A DNA stretch of 6,934 nt from Prevotellaceae bacterium (GTDB lineage Bacteria > Bacteroidota > Bacteroidia > Bacteroidales > Bacteroidaceae). Below, piece after piece: positions 6,653-6,934 of this stretch (its first letter is position 1; each line of letters opens with the position of its first letter). The translations under genes were made by a program, and so were the position numbers. The stretch spans positions 1-6,934 of the forward strand of contig JAJPYP010000105.1 in the NCBI GenBank assembly GCA_021204885.1, read 5' to 3'. The notes beneath the pieces are model-generated. The model had not been told where the DNA came from. It ran no database searches and was given only the letters and a program-made list of their open reading frames with translations.

Positions 6653-6674
6653 ATAGCTTTTTAAAGGCAAGTCA

Positions 6675-6934
<260 letters not shown>

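Noticed and set aside
5828..6664. 278-codon plus-strand open frame opposite the dcp 5' half
   Set aside because: Same antisense effect over the dcp N-terminal half and the terminator; low-complexity Gly/Leu/His/Arg translation.

Overview
The window comes from a Bacteroidales chromosome, probably a Bacteroidaceae-type gut anaerobe with fairly GC-rich genes. The evidence is the gene set and its resemblance to Bacteroides homologues as I recall them: a DUF4847-like lipoprotein next to a dCMP deaminase and an S41 C-terminal protease, an M3 dipeptidyl carboxypeptidase and a type I GAPDH. A good match to the Bacteroides promoter pattern (TTTG, 19 nt, TAnnTTTG) supports this, as does the weakness of most ribosome-binding sites. 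I cannot name the species.

Every gene is on the minus strand, so transcription runs from high to low coordinates. At the right edge is the 3' end of the GAPDH gene (6675-6934), closed by a clear intrinsic terminator. The T-run of that terminator ends against the start of dcp (4529-6613). Next come a small lipoprotein (3887-4438), a dCMP/cytidine deaminase (3405-3857), a membrane-anchored S41 protease with a PDZ domain (1709-3352) and 5-formyltetrahydrofolate cyclo-ligase (1147-1704). The spacings are 90, 29, 52 and 4 nt. The last four genes look like one transcription unit, possibly fed from dcp. After a 165-nt AT-rich gap carrying the best promoter in the window, a GTG-started GAT-family (galactitol-type) PTS EIIC permease gene runs off the left edge (1-981).

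Functionally this is mostly housekeeping: glycolysis (GAPDH), peptide turnover (Dcp), envelope protein processing (S41 protease), pyrimidine supply for dTMP (dCMP to dUMP) and one-carbon folate salvage (cyclo-ligase). The PTS permease is the only accessory-looking element. I found no RNA gene, mobile element, CRISPR array or frameshift, and no convincing new system. The points worth a second look are regulatory: the terminator abutting the dcp start, a near-identical AT-rich motif in two intergenic regions, and a dyad over the -33 element of the PTS gene.
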